Source: Calditrichota bacterium (GTDB lineage: Bacteria > Electryoneota > AABM5-125-24 > Hatepunaeales > Hatepunaeaceae). Taken from it: a stretch of 64,000 nucleotides of DNA. How positions within the stretch are numbered: the stretch's first letter is position 1; the number at the start of each line of letters is the position of its first letter. A program made the translations under genes and the position numbers. The stretch covers positions 26,515-90,514 of the forward strand of contig JABGPL010000001.1 of assembly GCA_018644935.1 (NCBI GenBank). The letters run 5' to 3'. Under the pieces are notes generated by a model. It saw nothing but the letters and a program-made list of their open reading frames with translations. It did not search any database and had not been told where the DNA came from. This document shows positions 9,901-19,219 of the stretch, in pieces.

Positions 9901-12900
9901 TCAACTGGTACGATCAGCTCCCACTCTCCACCATTTACTGATATTTGCAACTGTCCACCATCGTGTCCGGTTTCAGTTTCCAGAAAATGATAAAACTCGA
10001 GCCTACCAGATTCAGAATCAACAAAGAATTCCGGGATGGTTGTGATCGACCATGTGACATCATTTTCATACTCACCTTCGTTAGGTCTCGTCGCGTAGGC
10101 AAAATCTCCTGAATGAGCATCATCAGGTCCATTACGGAGGAAATCTGACCTTCTCCAGCTATTTGCTCGAGGTTCAGCATTGAACACGGGAGTGTTATTC
10201 TCAAAATCAAATACTATCGCCTGACCAAGTGGAATGTGTATTTCTTCAGGCACAGACCTGTTTGGAACCTCATCAAATGCTACTGCCCCGACGGTGTGCC
10301 AACCATCCTGACCTTCTTCAAGTTCACCTTCCCAGAAAAGGACTTCAGGATCGTTAATTATTGCTACCTGCTCCCCATCAACGTACAATTCGCAACCCGC
10401 ATAATCGACACATCGACTGAAGTCTGCGTTTATAAACGGTGGTTCCCAGGTGATCGTATAACTCAACCCGTCAATTTCAACCTCTAAATCTTCCACAGGT
10501 CCGGGAGACATGTTAGCCACTCCAGATACTTCAATCCCGTCGAATTCTTCTGACTCCTCTACATCTTCAGGATTCGGGAAAATGGCTCCTATTGAATAGA
10601 TATATTCAGTATTTTCATTATCTTCATCATCACCATTTATCTCATGAATCCATTCGAATTCACCCGGGTCAAGAGGTGCTTCCAATGCGGGGATGCGCTC
10701 ATCACCATTGTGGATGTAGACCATAAAACCAATAATGTCATCTCGTTGTGGATTCCGATAGTGGGTATACCCTCTGCTCCAATCGAATGCAAGAGACGGA
10801 ACTCTACTTCCAGGATAAGCAGGATTTAACAAGACAACAGAGTCAATGCTATCCTCAAGAACATCCTCATCACCACCTGGAATATGCCTCACCTGCCGTC
10901 TGATGAGACGTTGCTCATCTTCAAATTGGCTCCAAATTACAACCCCTACTACCTGATCTCCGGGGATTTGATCATATGCTTGCCATTCCCCACTGAACCG
11001 AACAAAACTCGTTCCATCATTGTCATAAGATTCATCAAGTCCAACAGCCTCGGTACCCCATTCGTCCGGGTCCTGACTCCATCCAAGGTAAAACGGACCT
11101 TCCATGAAGCGAAGGGTTGGCTCATCAAAGGTATTCAGAGTATCCCATCCGTTACCATTGTTTCGCATTCGATCCACTAACTGGTTCCTGAAAATCTCTT
11201 CTCCGGGCAAGCCCGTCTCCGGATCTTCTGTGAAAATGTGAACTCTATAATCATTCAGACTACCATCAGGCCAACCATTGTTTCCCCCAACCGGACCATT
11301 TCGGCGGGTAGTATAAAGATCGAGACGACTGATATCAAATTGTCCTTCAATATCAAATCTAGTGGCAATAATGTCGTCGTCTTCCTGCAAATATATGGCA
11401 TTGGAAACAACACCGCTGTGCATTTGAACATTGGAGAAATCACCTCCAAGACCCGGTGGCAGCCAATGAATGACAATTCTGTCATCGTAACCACCGTTGG
11501 TATGGACTGCACGGATACTAGCGCGGTCATCCATCTCAAAGTCGAGTGCAGTATCATTCTGGTTTTCAATAACCACATCAGCAACCGTCATTCTCGCCCA
11601 ATTTTCACGATAGGCTGTGACATCATAGGTACCGACAGGCAGTTCCATGAAAAATTCACCATTCTCATCGGTAACTTCAGTAAAGACTTCGCGATTGTCG
11701 CCCAAAAGTACTGCGATTATCTCAACGTCTTCCAAAATTTGGTTTTCGCCATCAATCACATAAACCGACGTAACAACTCCGGTTAGACCTCCCTCTTCAG
11801 CCGGGAATAAAGTCACCTCTAAATTCTCAATCACTTCATCCGGTGCAAGTTGAATCACATCACTTACAAAAGGAATATAGCGGGGCTCATTGTCAACTTC
11901 TAGAATGTAATCACCAGGCGAAAGCCGTGGAAATGAAAACAAACCATCCTCGTCAGGAATAGCTTCTATTCCCGCTTGAGCAATATCCTGTCTGTGTAAA
12001 AAGACTGTAGTTAAGTTGTGAAGCGGTTCATCATCGTCCAATACCACCGTACCATTTAAAGATGCTGCGCCACCCTCAACGACCAATTCACAATGAACCT
12101 GATGGATTGTCCCGGTCATTCTGTCTATTATTTCAATTTGAGCCATCCGGACTTCATCAAACAGGTTTTCAGATTTGAAAGTAACTGTTAATTCTGTCTC
12201 AGCCCCCCCAGCAAGATCACCTGCTATTGGTGTGACACTTATCCAACTATCATGAGGGTAAAGCTCATAGAGTTTAACAATATCACCATCCTCACCTTGA
12301 ATTAGTGCCCCAACTACGTAAGAATGCGTATCATACAGGTACGTAACAAACATACCACCACCAAATCCCTCTCCTTCTGCTGCGGTTTCAATTTGACGCG
12401 CCATCTCGCGAGTTTCGGGATTATACCGATATATTGCTGCTCCACCGTTTTCTGATTCCTGATTGTGAATATACAGATAAGCTCCGTCCGGATCAGAAGG
12501 ATTCCACGCCATACCTGTTACGCCAGTCAGACCGTGCTGGAGATTTCGGTCGAGAATATTGCTGTTCCTGTCAACCTTATACAAACCATCATCCCAGTCT
12601 CCAACCCAGAATACGTCCTCATCGGGAACATACGCTATCGCTCGATTTATTTCGAGTGGTGCTCCGGTGAATTCTCCTCTTAATAAGCCAGATTCGCCGC
12701 TCATTTCGTAAATTCTCTCATCTTGCGCCCCGTACACAGATGTACCGTCGTAGGTTAAGTCACGCAAGCCCCATCCAACAATTCTATTTCTATTTATATC
12801 TTGTGAAACATGTTCAATGAAGTTTCCATTGCGGTCATAATGATAAAAGCGACAGTCACCACTCTGAAAATCACCCGCACTGGCGATAAGACGATAATGT

Positions 12901-15752
12901 TCAGGTCCCTGTTGTTGCCCAAAGTTGGTTCTTATGAATTCTGCCCCGATGAAAAACTGTTCTCCTGTCTCTGCTGTTAGGTCGAATGTTTGTATCAATT
13001 CCCAGGGATCGTCTCGCCTCGGTTTACCTTCGACAATCAATCCGGACTGAGGAATGTCATCCTGAATTGCGTTGAAATTCTGACCGATAAAATGGTCAAT
13101 ATACACATCGTAGTTTGTCGGCGATTCCCCTGTGTTTATCAAGGTTAAAGGACGCTGCACTTCTTCGCCAAAGTTCATGTTTACAACGAATTCTTCTGGA
13201 TTTGTATTAAGGTCGCTATCCCATCGAAACATAAAAAAGTCTTGAACAACGAGTTCTTCGGCACGCAGATTAGCTTCTGCATCAATCTGTATGTATCCCT
13301 GATTTCGGACATGAAATTGCCATGGATTGCCTGCTATAGGAACTTCATTGAATCTCGCATGACCATTATTATCAGTGAACTCTATTCCAAATCCTTCCAG
13401 CTCAACCTCTGCACCAACAATAGGTTCCTCGTTAAGATCATCGGAAACAATAACAAGCAGTGACCCTAATACAGGCTCCTCAATTGTTAAATCATCAATA
13501 AACCAGCCAGTATAAGGTCTGAAATTGCTATCATCTGATTGAAAATTAAACCTGATTTGAACGACCTCACCAACATATTCACCGAGGTCGAACAGAGCTT
13601 CTTCCCAGTCATCAAAGGTACCGGTATATCCAGAGCCTGCATTAAGAGCAAAGATGTCATCTGCGGTATAACCACCCACAGGTGAAAGTAGTGACCACCT
13701 ATCCCCGCCATCTGAAGAAATTTGTACCTGGCATCCGTCCCAACCTTCTTCAACATCTAGATAATGGAAAAAACTGAACCAGATTTGATCTCCTACTTCT
13801 TCCAGATTCATTTGAGGTAAATATAGCTGAAAATCCGCTAAATTAGGATAGGGACTGTCGATAACGGTTCCCCAGACATTATCTCCACTATGGGCATCCA
13901 ACTCCTCCGGGTTCCCCCATTGCCATGCATCTTGCGCTGGTATTGGATTTAGAGCTCCGTTAAATTGTTCAAAATCCTGAGTCCAGCCCGGTCCTACAAT
14001 CGCAGTCGGAACGGCAAACACAGGTCCGGCAATTTCCGAAACACCATTTGGATTTGAATAAACTGCTCTGACTGCAAACAAATAAAGCTGATTGTTTTCG
14101 AGCTCAATCACAGTCAGTTCGTGTGCATTTGTAAAGGCGTATTCCTCACCGTTCATGAAGATCTGGAAGGACTCTAGTTCATCCCGCTGTGGGGCTTGTT
14201 CGCTAGCCAGTAACGCGGTTTCAAGTTGCTCTCTCAGTTCGACTATTCTGTCTCTATCGGCATCTGATGGTTTTAGACTGTTTCTTGGTTGGGACAGTCT
14301 GGCGATCTCGCGTTGCAGGTCTAACACATTGCGACCAATAATCTGTTGGGCCCTTCTTGGGTGATCCCAACTCAGTGTTACTTCTCCATCGCCTACCTGC
14401 GCAACAAGATTCAAAGGTGGAGGAAATTCGGGAGGTGGGGACCGGAAAAACTCAATCATCAAATCCATGAGCTGTTCTTTGGTACCACGATCTCCATCTA
14501 CCAAACCACCAAACTCAAACGAGCATCCTATAGTGCGGTACGCCTCGCCCATAAATGCGACCATGCCGACGAATTCTTCTTCGTTGTCAATAAAGGAAAA
14601 TATCCCTTCAGCTCCTTCCTGAGCCTGTAAATGATCTACAAAAGCATTGTGCTGTGCCTGATAATCATTAAACCGGAATCCCTCTGTAAATGTGCCATCA
14701 TGACCCATTACGGGAGGGTCAAGTCTTTCTCCGTCAGCAATTCCATTAATGTGGAAATATGGGTGTGCATTCGTCGCGTCATCATTATTCCATGTATCAG
14801 ATCCTTCAAGATAGACCGCTCCACCCGCCTCAATATAATCAGCGACTACCTGACCTTCAGCCTCTGTCAACGGGTGATAGTGCTCACCATTGATTCCATA
14901 ATTTCCGAGATTAATGAAGACGGCTTCAAATTCCCGTAAATCCTCTGGCAACTGGTCACCTTCACCATCTAAAAATCTTAAATGTGCAACTGTATGGTCA
15001 AGTGCACGCAGAGCTGCTTCTTGCGCGTTACCAGATTCAGTTTCAGCGGTTGCATCCCAGATCAGGAAACTACCCGGACCATGGGTGGAAACTAACAGGG
15101 CAGTCTCATTTTGTATATCAATACCTTCACCATTATTCCGGAGAGTAAGTCCCTGAGTACCTGTTAGGTTTTCTATCCCTATTGTCCCAACATCAAGGTC
15201 GAACTCTTCTCCAATCTCCCTGTACTGGAAAATTATATCACCATTTGGCTCAAGGATAATTTGCATGGTTATCACATTCTCAGGCGAGCGTCCGTCCTCA
15301 TTGCGCTCACCAACATTGTGATATTGAATTACTCGTTTCCCATTGCGCAAACCTTGTAACACAACTCCATCTGCCCAGAAAGCAGAGGGATCGAGATCTT
15401 TCCAATAGGGTGCAATGATATTGTTAGGAACGTTTTCGGTGGGGAATTGTTCATTTTCAAAATTGTTATACCCCTCAATAGGTCCAAATCCAATAAACCC
15501 ATTTGAACTTACCCAAAATTGCTCATAGATTTGGCCGTAAAACTGAAAAGGGTATCCAATATTGTATGGACCAAAAAAATCGTTATTCCGAATATCAACC
15601 AGAGGCTCACCGGTGTCTTCAATTTCTAACCAGTTATATTCTATTTCGAAGAGATCGTAATTATCTCTTCGAGGTTGAGCGAAAACCGGACATGTTAAGG
15701 TTGATAATAAAATCAACACCAGAAGAGTAGCAACAAACGAGATTCTCAACAT
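6903..15752 (-). CDS. Giant T9SS-secreted multidomain protein (2949 aa, propellers and carboxypeptidase-regulatory domains)
   Basis: The start is ATG at 15752 behind CGGAGCGCGTA. The signal peptide ends in CPVFAQ (about residue 26). Visible modules in order are: a domain with SSNGFIGFG (30-230); a segment with EAVFINLGNYG and AGGAVYLEG; an FN3-like domain (about 437-560); a MAM-like domain (588-760); a carboxypeptidase-regulatory-like domain (761-843); a beta-propeller-like block starting at PRRDDPW (about 911-1205); further carboxypeptidase-regulatory-like domains; a second MAM-like domain (1845-2018); a second propeller block starting at PQRDDPW (about 2163-2440); a DExGxF module (2456-2570); a duplicated GWN module (2572-2741); a short module; and the sorting domain (2863-2949, YPNPFNNRT). 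The two propeller blocks are clearly homologous, an internal duplication. No enzyme active site is recognised; a surface binding role is inference. Confidence 0.88.
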   Translation of the reverse strand: MLRISFVATLLVLILLSTLTCPVFAQPRRDNYDLFEIEYNWLEIEDTGEPLVDIRNNDFFGPYNIGYPFQFYGQIYEQFWVSSNGFIGFGPIEGYNNFENEQFPTENVPNNIIAPYWKDLDPSAFWADGVVLQGLRNGKRVIQYHNVGERNEDGRSPENVITMQIILEPNGDIIFQYREIGEEFDLDVGTIGIENLTGTQGLTLRNNGEGIDIQNETALLVSTHGPGSFLIWDATAETESGNAQEAALRALDHTVAHLRFLDGEGDQLPEDLREFEAVFINLGNYGINGEHYHPLTEAEGQVVADYIEAGGAVYLEGSDTWNNDDATNAHPYFHINGIADGERLDPPVMGHDGTFTEGFRFNDYQAQHNAFVDHLQAQEGAEGIFSFIDNEEEFVGMVAFMGEAYRTIGCSFEFGGLVDGDRGTKEQLMDLMIEFFRSPPPEFPPPLNLVAQVGDGEVTLSWDHPRRAQQIIGRNVLDLQREIARLSQPRNSLKPSDADRDRIVELREQLETALLASEQAPQRDELESFQIFMNGEEYAFTNAHELTVIELENNQLYLFAVRAVYSNPNGVSEIAGPVFAVPTAIVGPGWTQDFEQFNGALNPIPAQDAWQWGNPEELDAHSGDNVWGTVIDSPYPNLADFQLYLPQMNLEEVGDQIWFSFFHYLDVEEGWDGCQVQISSDGGDRWSLLSPVGGYTADDIFALNAGSGYTGTFDDWEEALFDLGEYVGEVVQIRFNFQSDDSNFRPYTGWFIDDLTIEEPVLGSLLVIVSDDLNEEPIVGAEVELEGFGIEFTDNNGHARFNEVPIAGNPWQFHVRNQGYIQIDAEANLRAEELVVQDFFMFRWDSDLNTNPEEFVVNMNFGEEVQRPLTLINTGESPTNYDVYIDHFIGQNFNAIQDDIPQSGLIVEGKPRRDDPWELIQTFDLTAETGEQFFIGAEFIRTNFGQQQGPEHYRLIASAGDFQSGDCRFYHYDRNGNFIEHVSQDINRNRIVGWGLRDLTYDGTSVYGAQDERIYEMSGESGLLRGEFTGAPLEINRAIAYVPDEDVFWVGDWDDGLYKVDRNSNILDRNLQHGLTGVTGMAWNPSDPDGAYLYIHNQESENGGAAIYRYNPETREMARQIETAAEGEGFGGGMFVTYLYDTHSYVVGALIQGEDGDIVKLYELYPHDSWISVTPIAGDLAGGAETELTVTFKSENLFDEVRMAQIEIIDRMTGTIHQVHCELVVEGGAASLNGTVVLDDDEPLHNLTTVFLHRQDIAQAGIEAIPDEDGLFSFPRLSPGDYILEVDNEPRYIPFVSDVIQLAPDEVIENLEVTLFPAEEGGLTGVVTSVYVIDGENQILEDVEIIAVLLGDNREVFTEVTDENGEFFMELPVGTYDVTAYRENWARMTVADVVIENQNDTALDFEMDDRASIRAVHTNGGYDDRIVIHWLPPGLGGDFSNVQMHSGVVSNAIYLQEDDDIIATRFDIEGQFDISRLDLYTTRRNGPVGGNNGWPDGSLNDYRVHIFTEDPETGLPGEEIFRNQLVDRMRNNGNGWDTLNTFDEPTLRFMEGPFYLGWSQDPDEWGTEAVGLDESYDNDGTSFVRFSGEWQAYDQIPGDQVVGVVIWSQFEDEQRLIRRQVRHIPGGDEDVLEDSIDSVVLLNPAYPGSRVPSLAFDWSRGYTHYRNPQRDDIIGFMVYIHNGDERIPALEAPLDPGEFEWIHEINGDDEDNENTEYIYSIGAIFPNPEDVEESEEFDGIEVSGVANMSPGPVEDLEVEIDGLSYTITWEPPFINADFSRCVDYAGCELYVDGEQVAIINDPEVLFWEGELEEGQDGWHTVGAVAFDEVPNRSVPEEIHIPLGQAIVFDFENNTPVFNAEPRANSWRRSDFLRNGPDDAHSGDFAYATRPNEGEYENDVTWSITTIPEFFVDSESGRLEFYHFLETETGHDGGQLQISVNGGEWELIVPVDDYPDQNVAGLINTPGFSGRTNGWELVSFDLSEYADALVRFKWVFASDHLISNYPGWYLDDVVFWGCTIPEYARISGIVSNQDGQPVPNATVTNGRETVTTNFNGIFFLSYTLPGDVTVTISKAGFHPTIIEDELEANEAQVLEVDLIEARLTVDPEALEFDLGGNDRLDVELILTNETNRETPFWVRVLSNPGIMNDGNNRRSVRTLSGQGPQRDDPWDVVFEWNATDRGRYSRIMGAEFAEDKFILTCADPVAGPVLSVLDWEGNYLSSFNQPVEIIGWGLRDLAWDGELLYASQNNRIYGFTTRGEFRSEQPGAPIELNRALAYDAELDGFWTAEWNSDWYFVDRQGEVQVQWAEHGLTGIYGFAIHPNDPDGMFLYAVNLEEDGSTGIYRSNPIEGTIEQVHTLDGAPTGCFITGAWDEDRWILGSVTGSGEQYMTGLELNRRFGFLSVDPESGMIEPDGELTLTLSVDVPFDAEEGDEYEGEIIVRVYGDDAVTIPFTANIIDGFQHFDNPPITEDFHTITIENVEYGMGELPVGSEIAVYTPRDQIGGVHRWLMPPGELFAYQAEDGFQQGEQFRFVVWVPDDDMEYEGEAEVIEGPGIFRVGGETSIILTIGLPERQVVDLIERWNLVSIYIDPFEPMVADVLGDINDRGNLVIAKDGIGRFWWPAQNFNGLGEWNSLGGYQINVTVDESFTAIGDRIPTDTPIHLNLGWNAISYLLGEEIESRIAFSEILDRIQIAKDGTGLFLVPEFGFFGLRTLIPGQGYKVKVTEALDLVYNPGDGGMNRIGTPALDGKLQPTGSDMSLLITEINGANPEPGLEILVNSNDDGRLIGHGYYTSDPCGIIIRGDDPATVEIEGAVEGEEWSVSLKSKVREHQLKTKVLYGDDNYSSDGFSVIRSEIVSVTTPQEFVIDRIYPNPFNNRTTLHFGLPEKTRLSGVIINLKGQTVAQIEATDYSAGWHKITINAEGWPSGIYMMNVSTPRRSYARKLVLIQ

Positions 15753-15800
15753 TACGCGCTCCGTTTTGGGCTGAGAGTACAAATGAGTGAGTTAATTATT

Positions 15801-15823
15801 TTCAGGTTGAAAGCCAACCTGAA
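15801..15823. other. Hairpin in the leader of the 2949-aa gene
   Basis: TTCAGGTTG (15801-15809) and CAACCTGAA (15815-15823) form a perfect 9-bp stem with a 5-nt loop. It lies between the end of the 1005-aa gene and the start of the 2949-aa gene, both read leftwards. It could be an attenuator or weak terminator; there is no strong U-tract. Confidence 0.4.
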
Positions 15824-15867
15824 TCTGCATAAACCAGAAGCTAAATTGCCGTTTTCACAACTATAAA

Positions 15868-15897
15868 AATCTACTTTGCAAGTGAAGAAAATGGCAA
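15868..15897 (-). promoter_or_regulatory. Possible promoter of the 2949-aa gene
   Basis: Minus strand: TTGCCA (15897-15892), 18 nt, TAGATT (15873-15868). This is weaker than the other promoters in the window. Readthrough from the 1005-aa gene is an alternative. Confidence 0.3.
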
Positions 15898-15933
15898 GAT
15901 AGCCTCAGTTAATGCAATAATCACAGTTAAATT

Positions 15934-18900
15934 TTATCTTAACAGCATCAACTTTGCTGATGCTGAAGTTTCCCCAGCTTTGAAGCTGAGTATATATATA
16001 CCACTGGACAATCCGTCAGCTTTCAATGACAGAGAGTGATGACCTGCTTCAAAACTACCTTGAACAAGCGATATCACTTCCCGTCCTGCTAAATCATGCA
16101 CCATTAAATCTACATTCTCGGATTCAGGCAAGGAGAACTTGATTGTAGTCGAACTGTTAAACGGATTAGGGTAAGGAGCCTCAAAAACAAATTCAACAGG
16201 CAGCAGTGCATCAACAGGAACGCTGGCAACTGCATATGTATCTGTATTGAAAGTACTGTTTCCCACAATCCACGACGGCTCGATATCTGTGTTATGTCCA
16301 TGCTGCCGCATTACAAAATTCAATTCATCACCTTCGATGGCTCCCTCGATATCAGAAGTACCGGGATCATCTCCCCAGATTGCCATTCCCCAGGGTCCTT
16401 CACCTGAAAGAACGGTGGACCCAACGCAAATATTGTCTTCACTGAAAGCAGCAATTTCAACATCATCATCCAAATTAGGAGACTCCGTGATTAGGAAACT
16501 CATGTTCCTGCCAGTTGGCTCAGGAGCAATGAAATATTTTGCTTTGTCGGTTGGCAATAGATTCGCAGCTTGCACTTGTTCACCAACGTTCCAGATGAGT
16601 TCTGTTTCTTCAGTTAATTGAATCTGATAACCCTGACCTCGAACCAGATTACCCATATTATCAAATCCGAAAGCTGGCAAATAGAATCTTCCCATACCAT
16701 CTTTGGCTATTTCAAGAAGATCAACGATGTTTTCAAATGACACAGCCGCCCTCTGAGGATCCTCCGGGAGATAGGCAACAATTTTCCAGCCTACTTGCAG
16801 TGGAATTTGCGTTTGAACAGGTGCAAATTCTCCTTCAAACATAAGTTCAGCACCAGCTGACATCTTTGCCTGATACCCGTATCTGAAATCCCAGCCTGGT
16901 ATATTGTTAAACCCAAAAAGAGGTGAATAAAATTGACCGACTGAGTTTTTGAGTAGTTGAAGAAGATCTGCTTCACCTAATCCACCCCATAATCCAATTA
17001 TATCATCATCTTCAGGGATTATTGGAGTGGAAACCATATTCCAGGACTCAACGAGCTCGAGATTAAATTCATCACCTTGTGGTTCACCGCCGGATGAAAG
17101 AGTTAACACTGATACCCCACCATCATGGAAAACGTTATTACCCTGTATAAAACGAGCTTCCGTTGCATATTCGCTGCCGCTCGCAATATCCCATATTTGG
17201 AAACTCATCTCTTCATCCTCAACCAATCCATCAATCTCTTCGGTGAGGTCATTGTCTCCCCATACCGCCATGCCGACTCTTTCACCTGTCCAAAACTGAG
17301 CACCGCAGCACATTCCATCGGGTGAAAAAACCCCAATTTCAGAACCTACTGCCAATGGTTCATCATTTAAAGTCGCTTCAACGACCAGAATTGAATGATT
17401 CTGACCTGTGTTATCCACGAATTCGTAATGCATCTCAGGTAAAATCCCAGTACCGGTAACTCGGATTTCAATTACTTCTTCATCAGGAGAAGAATTTTCA
17501 ATCATGATATCAGCACTAAATTCTGAAATATCTTTCGGTTCAAAATAGACTGTGACATCAACTGATCCGTTCTGTTCAATGTCAAACTCACCATCCACAT
17601 CAATTGAGAATTGCTCTGCATCTTCACCGATTATTCCTATCGATGAGACATTGAGAACTTCAGCTCCGACATTGCTTATAGTAAGAACTCTTTCTGAGAT
17701 TGTGCGCAGGGGAACTTCTCCGAAGATAAAGAAATTCGGTTCAATCTCAATGTCTGGTTGAGGAGGTAACCCAATACCAATCATCCCAATCTCGACCTCA
17801 TTGAGGTTTGGATCATTGTTGAGAATCATCAACACTGCTTCATAATCGCCTTCATTTTCAGGGGCGAATTGAATAACTATGTCGATTCGTTCACCGTCTT
17901 CAAGTTCAACAGGCTCTCCACCTTCAATAATTTCAAAGGGAACATCGTCGGGAAGTAGTATGATTTCATCAATTACAAGAGTAACAACACTGCGACTTGA
18001 GACACGCACGGTTTGCTGGATACTTTGACCAACATTAACTGCACCAAAGTCGAGTTCTCGTTGGTCAACAAAGATACTTGGAGACTGGGCAAAAATTAAT
18101 GCACCCATATCTGCCCGAGTGTCATCAATATCACGCGGTGACTCAGGATCGCCAGAATCGACACAAGGACTGCCTTCAGTAAGATTAAACTCACCTTCGT
18201 CAGGATCCATTAGCTCAGGATCTCTATCAATGTTGCCTTGACCTTCATATCCGTCTTGAATATCTGAGTATGTAATATTGTGATCAGGTGCTACAATAGA
18301 AATTTCATTGTCTTCACCATGTGTGTTGTTCCAGTGGACGCAATTTATAAGGGTTGGATCTCCGTTTCGATAAATGTGGATACCACCTCGACCGCCCTCA
18401 CCATGATTTCCATAAATTGTGCAGTTTACAAGTAGTGGCTCTGCAACCTCATCCTCATTACCAGCCCGTGTTGTTATGTAAAAACCACCTCCATAACCAC
18501 CTGAATCTTCAGGTCGAATTGCAGTATTTCCAAAAATAACCATATTTGAAAACGTTGGGCTTGTACCAAGACAATAAACACCTGCTCCGTATGTTCTCGA
18601 ACCACCAGTTATAGTGAAACCAACCCATTTGGTTTCTCGACCTTCTCCATTCTGAAACGTTAAAACTCTACCATCACCATTTGCATCGATTATTGTTTCA
18701 TTTATAAAATGATCCTCACGAGTTGTTAAGTAAAGACTTCCGACAACGATTTCGCGCCCAGTTACATCATTGATGGTCTCATTGTAAACACCGGGTTGTA
18801 CGAGTACAGTATCTATTGCATCTCGACTGGCAGCATCTATTGCATCCTGAATCGTCTCACGATCATCAGGAACGTGGATTATCCTTGCATCTGTAACCTT

Positions 18901-18951
18901 TGGGGTCAGTGCAATCAAGAAAATAAGTATGGAAATTTGCAGATAGCGCAT
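15934..18951 (-). CDS. T9SS-secreted right-handed beta-helix protein with ASH domains
   Basis: A secreted protein of 1005 aa. The signal peptide covers about residues 1-22, and the ATG at 18951 has a GAGGTAACC ribosome site. Residues 23-300 form a right-handed parallel beta-helix of the DUF1565/pectate-lyase-like type (IIHVPDDRETIQDAIDAA, then GGGFYIT and ENCTIYGN-like turns, closing with SPCVDSGDP). Three ASH/DUF1573-like domains follow (FGAVNVG, FGEVPLR). Next come a DExGxF module (504-618, ending WGDNDLTEEIDG and related), a duplicated GWN module (631-797, with IAKDGMGRFYLP), a short module (813-917) and a sorting domain (924-1005, YPNPFNSST, SSGIYILSF). It shares its C-terminal half with two other long proteins in the window. 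A catalytic role is not evident; similar beta-helix starts occur in surface proteins of FCB bacteria. Confidence 0.87.
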   Translation of the reverse strand: MRYLQISILIFLIALTPKVTDARIIHVPDDRETIQDAIDAASRDAIDTVLVQPGVYNETINDVTGREIVVGSLYLTTREDHFINETIIDANGDGRVLTFQNGEGRETKWVGFTITGGSRTYGAGVYCLGTSPTFSNMVIFGNTAIRPEDSGGYGGGFYITTRAGNEDEVAEPLLVNCTIYGNHGEGGRGGIHIYRNGDPTLINCVHWNNTHGEDNEISIVAPDHNITYSDIQDGYEGQGNIDRDPELMDPDEGEFNLTEGSPCVDSGDPESPRDIDDTRADMGALIFAQSPSIFVDQRELDFGAVNVGQSIQQTVRVSSRSVVTLVIDEIILLPDDVPFEIIEGGEPVELEDGERIDIVIQFAPENEGDYEAVLMILNNDPNLNEVEIGMIGIGLPPQPDIEIEPNFFIFGEVPLRTISERVLTISNVGAEVLNVSSIGIIGEDAEQFSIDVDGEFDIEQNGSVDVTVYFEPKDISEFSADIMIENSSPDEEVIEIRVTGTGILPEMHYEFVDNTGQNHSILVVEATLNDEPLAVGSEIGVFSPDGMCCGAQFWTGERVGMAVWGDNDLTEEIDGLVEDEEMSFQIWDIASGSEYATEARFIQGNNVFHDGGVSVLTLSSGGEPQGDEFNLELVESWNMVSTPIIPEDDDIIGLWGGLGEADLLQLLKNSVGQFYSPLFGFNNIPGWDFRYGYQAKMSAGAELMFEGEFAPVQTQIPLQVGWKIVAYLPEDPQRAAVSFENIVDLLEIAKDGMGRFYLPAFGFDNMGNLVRGQGYQIQLTEETELIWNVGEQVQAANLLPTDKAKYFIAPEPTGRNMSFLITESPNLDDDVEIAAFSEDNICVGSTVLSGEGPWGMAIWGDDPGTSDIEGAIEGDELNFVMRQHGHNTDIEPSWIVGNSTFNTDTYAVASVPVDALLPVEFVFEAPYPNPFNSSTTIKFSLPESENVDLMVHDLAGREVISLVQGSFEAGHHSLSLKADGLSSGIYILSFKAGETSASAKLMLLR

Positions 18952-18996
18952 TTTTCGGTTACCTCACTGAAATGTTGCTTTTAATCCTAATAATGT

Positions 18997-19025
18997 AAGT
19001 TAGTATCTTGAAGGGAGAAAGTCAA
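18997..19025 (-). promoter_or_regulatory. Putative promoter of the 1005-aa beta-helix gene
   Basis: Minus strand: TTGACT (19025-19020), 17 nt, TAACTT (19002-18997), with a leader of about 40 nt before the ATG at 18951. Confidence 0.45.
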
Positions 19026-19219
19026 GCTGAAAAGCGGTTTGTAAATAATATACGACTATCGCCTGTGGACTTTCGAGGGCGTCTTTATGGGTCAAATATA
19101 CATAACTTATGATTTCTGATTAATTCTTTGGTTTTGAGGGAATAACCTGGATCATTTGCGATTAGTAATTAAACATTTTTTTTCAGAGTTCTGAGCATTA
19201 AGAGTTAAACGCTGAGCTA

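Noticed and set aside
11238..11786. A 182-codon plus-strand open frame opposite the 2949-aa gene
   Set aside because: It is antisense to a continuous, module-bearing coding frame, has no ribosome site of note and its translation looks like the reverse of Asp/Glu-rich protein (rich in Ile, Ser, Thr).
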